Positions 6,524 to 7,673 of a stretch of DNA of 7,673 bases are shown here, in pieces. A program made the translations under genes and the position numbers. The notes under the pieces were generated by a model. It saw nothing but the letters and a program-made list of their open reading frames with translations. It was not told where the DNA came from and did no database searches. The stretch's first letter is position 1, and every line of letters starts with the position of its first letter. The DNA is from DATKMP01 sp035541775 (GTDB lineage: Bacteria; Bacteroidota; Ignavibacteria; UBA10030). Location: positions 1-7,673 of the forward strand of contig DATKMP010000034.1 of NCBI GenBank assembly GCA_035541775.1, written 5' to 3'.

Positions 6524-6745
6524 TGCATTTAATGCTTGATTTTGTGTAGAAGAAGACACATATTTCTCACAAGCCAAGTGTTTTAAAAAGTTACGAATTT
6601 CAATTTCACCCATTTCAGCGGGATGACGTTTATGGTGGAAAAGGATGTAGCGTTTTATCCATTGCACGTACGCTTCTTCGGTGCGGATGCTCAGGTGTCT
6701 CAGACGGATGATTTCACGGACCTGATTGAGCAGTTTCGATGCCAT
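6446..6745 (-). pseudogene. Truncated integron integrase (IntI-type tyrosine recombinase), N-terminal fragment
   Basis: The minus-strand frame encodes 99 residues. The first 74 or so (6524-6745) read like the N-terminal SAM-like, DNA-binding domain of integron integrases: LLNQVREIIRLRHLSIRTEE (5-24), YVQWIKRYILFHHKRHPAEM (26-45) and STQNQALNA (66-74). In full-length IntI (about 320-340 residues) the last motif runs into a further helix and then the catalytic domain. Here it runs into unrelated sequence and stops, so the Arg-His-Arg-Tyr catalytic residues are all missing and the protein cannot recombine DNA. The start is supported by AGGGAG on the minus strand (6757-6752). It is transcribed away from the cassette, which is the normal integron geometry. 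The array lies just downstream and may mark the deletion or insertion end. Confidence 0.85.
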
Positions 6746-6794
6746 AACTCTCTCCCTGAAATAGTTTTGAATAAATTACAAAAAAATATAAAAG

Positions 6795-6859
6795 ATGTCT
6801 ATATATCATGCGAATATGTAACGATATATAGACATTGTCTATCTAATATGTAGTTAGGC
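6795..6859 (+). promoter_or_regulatory. attI-like region with 13-bp inverted repeat and core site
   Basis: The AT-rich stretch between the integrase start and the cassette contains a perfect 13-bp inverted repeat, ATGTCTATATATC (6795-6807) against GATATATAGACAT (6823-6835). A related direct copy, GTCTATCTAATATG (6837-6850), lies exactly 40 bp after GTCTATATATCATG (6797-6810). It ends at GTTAGGC (6853-6859), a perfect GTTRRRY integron core site where strand exchange would occur between G6853 and T6854. The repeats may be integrase-binding sites of attI or an operator. A weak promoter for the cassette (TATAAA at 6787-6792) lies just upstream. Function is inferred from position. Confidence 0.6.
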
Positions 6860-6879
6860 GGTTGCCAAATGTAACTATC

Positions 6880-7620
6880 ATGAAAAAACAATCAACTCAA
6901 GATATCGAAAGATTCTTCGGATACTTCAGACGACTCCTTCTTGGTGTATCGTCAACAAAGTATGTGTTTTCACCTGCTGCTTGTGAGTCTATACTTCTTT
7001 GCTCAATGCTTGACACTCTTTCAAAGTGCGTATATGATTATCTAGCTTCTAATCGATCTAGATTTGTGTGCTTTGTAGACGATTTCTCTGGCTGGAAATG
7101 CCGCGATCGAATAAGTATGGTGCAGCTATTTTACTTTCTACAAAAACAGGATCACTTGAAGTACGCAAAAACTAAAGAGTTCGTAGGCAGGCGAATTGCT
7201 GGACTTATCTCTGGCACTATTTACAAAGCCTCCGAAGATCTCTTATTGTCCGATATTATTTACCCTAAAGTCATCGAAGAAGAGATACGCCAGTTTTCAT
7301 ATTCAAACTTGCTTTACAAGTTCCGCAACTCACTCGTTCATGATTTCAAGACGCCCGGTGCAGGAATCGATTTTGGCGATCTTGACGAGGCATTTTATCA
7401 CCATATGTCACATTACGACTATGTGGACGAGACACCTGTACTTGTCGATTCTTCTTGGGAGTTAGTTTTTCCAGCGAAATATCTCGAGTCGCTTGTCAGT
7501 CAATCGATCGAAAACTTGTATTCCTATTGCGTTTCTAATAAACTAAATCCTTACGAACATTACTATTTCGATAGTCCATGGATTTCATCTCAAGAAGTAA
7601 AGAGGCACGCAAAATCATAA
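6880..7620 (+). CDS. Cassette-borne protein with HEPN-type RNxxxH motif, possible ribonuclease
   Basis: This 246-residue, soluble and probably mostly helical protein is one I do not recognise as a named family. The strongest clue is KFRNSLVHDF (147-156), which matches the Rx4H motif of HEPN domains (Arg149, Asn150, His154), where a polar residue follows the Arg. The upstream helix CESILLCSMLDTLSKCVYDY (35-54) fits the first HEPN helix. HEPN proteins are often metal-independent RNases in toxin-antitoxin, abortive-infection and CRISPR systems. RNase activity here is an inference. The start is ATG 6880. TTG 6862 would add six residues but overlaps the cassette terminus. No Shine-Dalgarno is visible, as is common in cassettes. 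Five of 12 arginine codons are AGA/AGG, against none of 11 in the rsbW-like gene, which points to foreign origin. No second gene fits in the cassette. Confidence 0.75.
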   Translation: MKKQSTQDIERFFGYFRRLLLGVSSTKYVFSPAACESILLCSMLDTLSKCVYDYLASNRSRFVCFVDDFSGWKCRDRISMVQLFYFLQKQDHLKYAKTKEFVGRRIAGLISGTIYKASEDLLLSDIIYPKVIEEEIRQFSYSNLLYKFRNSLVHDFKTPGAGIDFGDLDEAFYHHMSHYDYVDETPVLVDSSWELVFPAKYLESLVSQSIENLYSYCVSNKLNPYEHYYFDSPWISSQEVKRHAKS

Positions 7621-7623
7621 CCT

Positions 7624-7673
7624 GGCAACCGCCTAACCAGGCGCTCAAGCTGACGGAATGAGCGTGGGAGCAA
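7624..7673 (+). other. attC recombination site, left part only
   Basis: GCCTAAC (7631-7637) is a perfect inverse core site (RYYYAAC). It is followed by CAGGCGCTCAAGCTGACG, a left arm of the kind common in integron attC sites. An internal inverted repeat, CGCTCA (7642-7647) with TGAGCG (7659-7664), begins the folded arm. The preceding GGCAACC (7624-7630) extends the complementarity with the cassette's 5' end to 14 bp. The site starts three bases after the HEPN-like gene's stop codon. The remaining arm and the closing core site lie outside the window. Confidence 0.8.

Larger units (their letters stand above)
6853..7673 (+). mobile_element. Integron gene cassette, cut by the window end
   Basis: A core site GTTAGGC at 6853-6859 begins the unit. 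One gene follows in the plus direction. An inverse core site GCCTAAC (7631-7637) then opens an attC. This is the standard layout of an integron cassette: short leader, one gene, attC. The remnant integrase on the left is divergently oriented, as expected for cassette position one. The attC's right half, including the closing GTTRRRY, lies beyond 7673, so the cassette end is not seen. Further cassettes may follow. With the local integrase broken, movement would need an integrase from elsewhere. Confidence 0.8.

Noticed and set aside
6446..6530. Simple frameshift in intI rather than truncation
   Set aside because: All three minus-strand frames downstream of the break were read. None continues the expected integrase sequence, and two hit stops quickly.
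6623..6853. Plus-strand open frame of 76 codons antisense to the integrase fragment
   Set aside because: The opposite strand has clear integrase homology and a Shine-Dalgarno. This frame is its shadow and runs on into the attI-like repeats.
6854..7637. Antitoxin partner or MNT nucleotidyltransferase for the HEPN-like protein
   Set aside because: I looked for a second frame in the cassette. Only overlapping shadow frames exist, so no partner is encoded within the visible part.

Overview
The window joins two unlike pieces of DNA. The left three quarters (about 1-5890) looks like ordinary chromosome from a Gram-negative bacterium. It holds a tRNA-Arg(CCG), a membrane-anchored TPR protein and a four-gene 'partner-switching' operon. 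The right quarter (about 5890-7673) is accessory DNA: intergenic repeats, a broken integron integrase and one gene cassette that runs off the window edge. Protein style (GAF-SpoIIE phosphatases next to RsbV/RsbW homologues, a short membrane-anchored TPR protein after a tRNA) suggests the Bacteroidota/Chlorobiota/Ignavibacteriota assemblage. That placement is an inference from general resemblance and is uncertain.

Layout: 5-53, terminator of an upstream gene. 159-232, tRNA-Arg. 264-953, TPR protein with one N-terminal membrane segment. 977-1031, terminator. 1084-1110, possible promoter. 1183-3255, polytopic membrane GAF-PP2C (RsbU-type) phosphatase. 3314-3673, STAS anti-sigma-factor antagonist (RsbV-type). 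3676-4113, GHKL anti-sigma serine kinase (RsbW-type). 4207-5889, cytosolic GAF-GAF-PP2C phosphatase, whose reading frame very likely begins further upstream at a non-ATG codon.

How the operon should work, from family knowledge: the RsbW-like kinase phosphorylates the RsbV-like protein on a serine (Ser58 here). Either of two phosphatases removes the phosphate, one sensing at or through the membrane and one sensing cytosolic ligands through two GAF domains. The phosphorylation state of RsbV decides whether RsbW holds its target. No sigma factor or other target is encoded in the window.

Accessory part: after the operon come a 24-bp tandem duplication, a nested inverted repeat, and a striking degenerate array with an almost exact 20-bp period (about 6061-6400). 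It contains GC-rich hairpins, one capped by GAAA. Next, on the minus strand, is the N-terminal part of an integron-type tyrosine recombinase, cut off after about 74 residues. Beyond it is an AT-rich attI-like region with a 13-bp inverted repeat. From a GTTAGGC core site at 6853 begins an integron gene cassette. Its single gene (6880-7620) encodes a 246-residue protein with an RNxxxH motif typical of HEPN ribonucleases. An attC site starts at GCCTAAC (7631) and is cut by the window end. The cassette's two ends carry a perfect 14-bp inverted repeat.

The best candidate for an undescribed system is the integron-borne HEPN-like protein, followed by the 20-bp periodic array.
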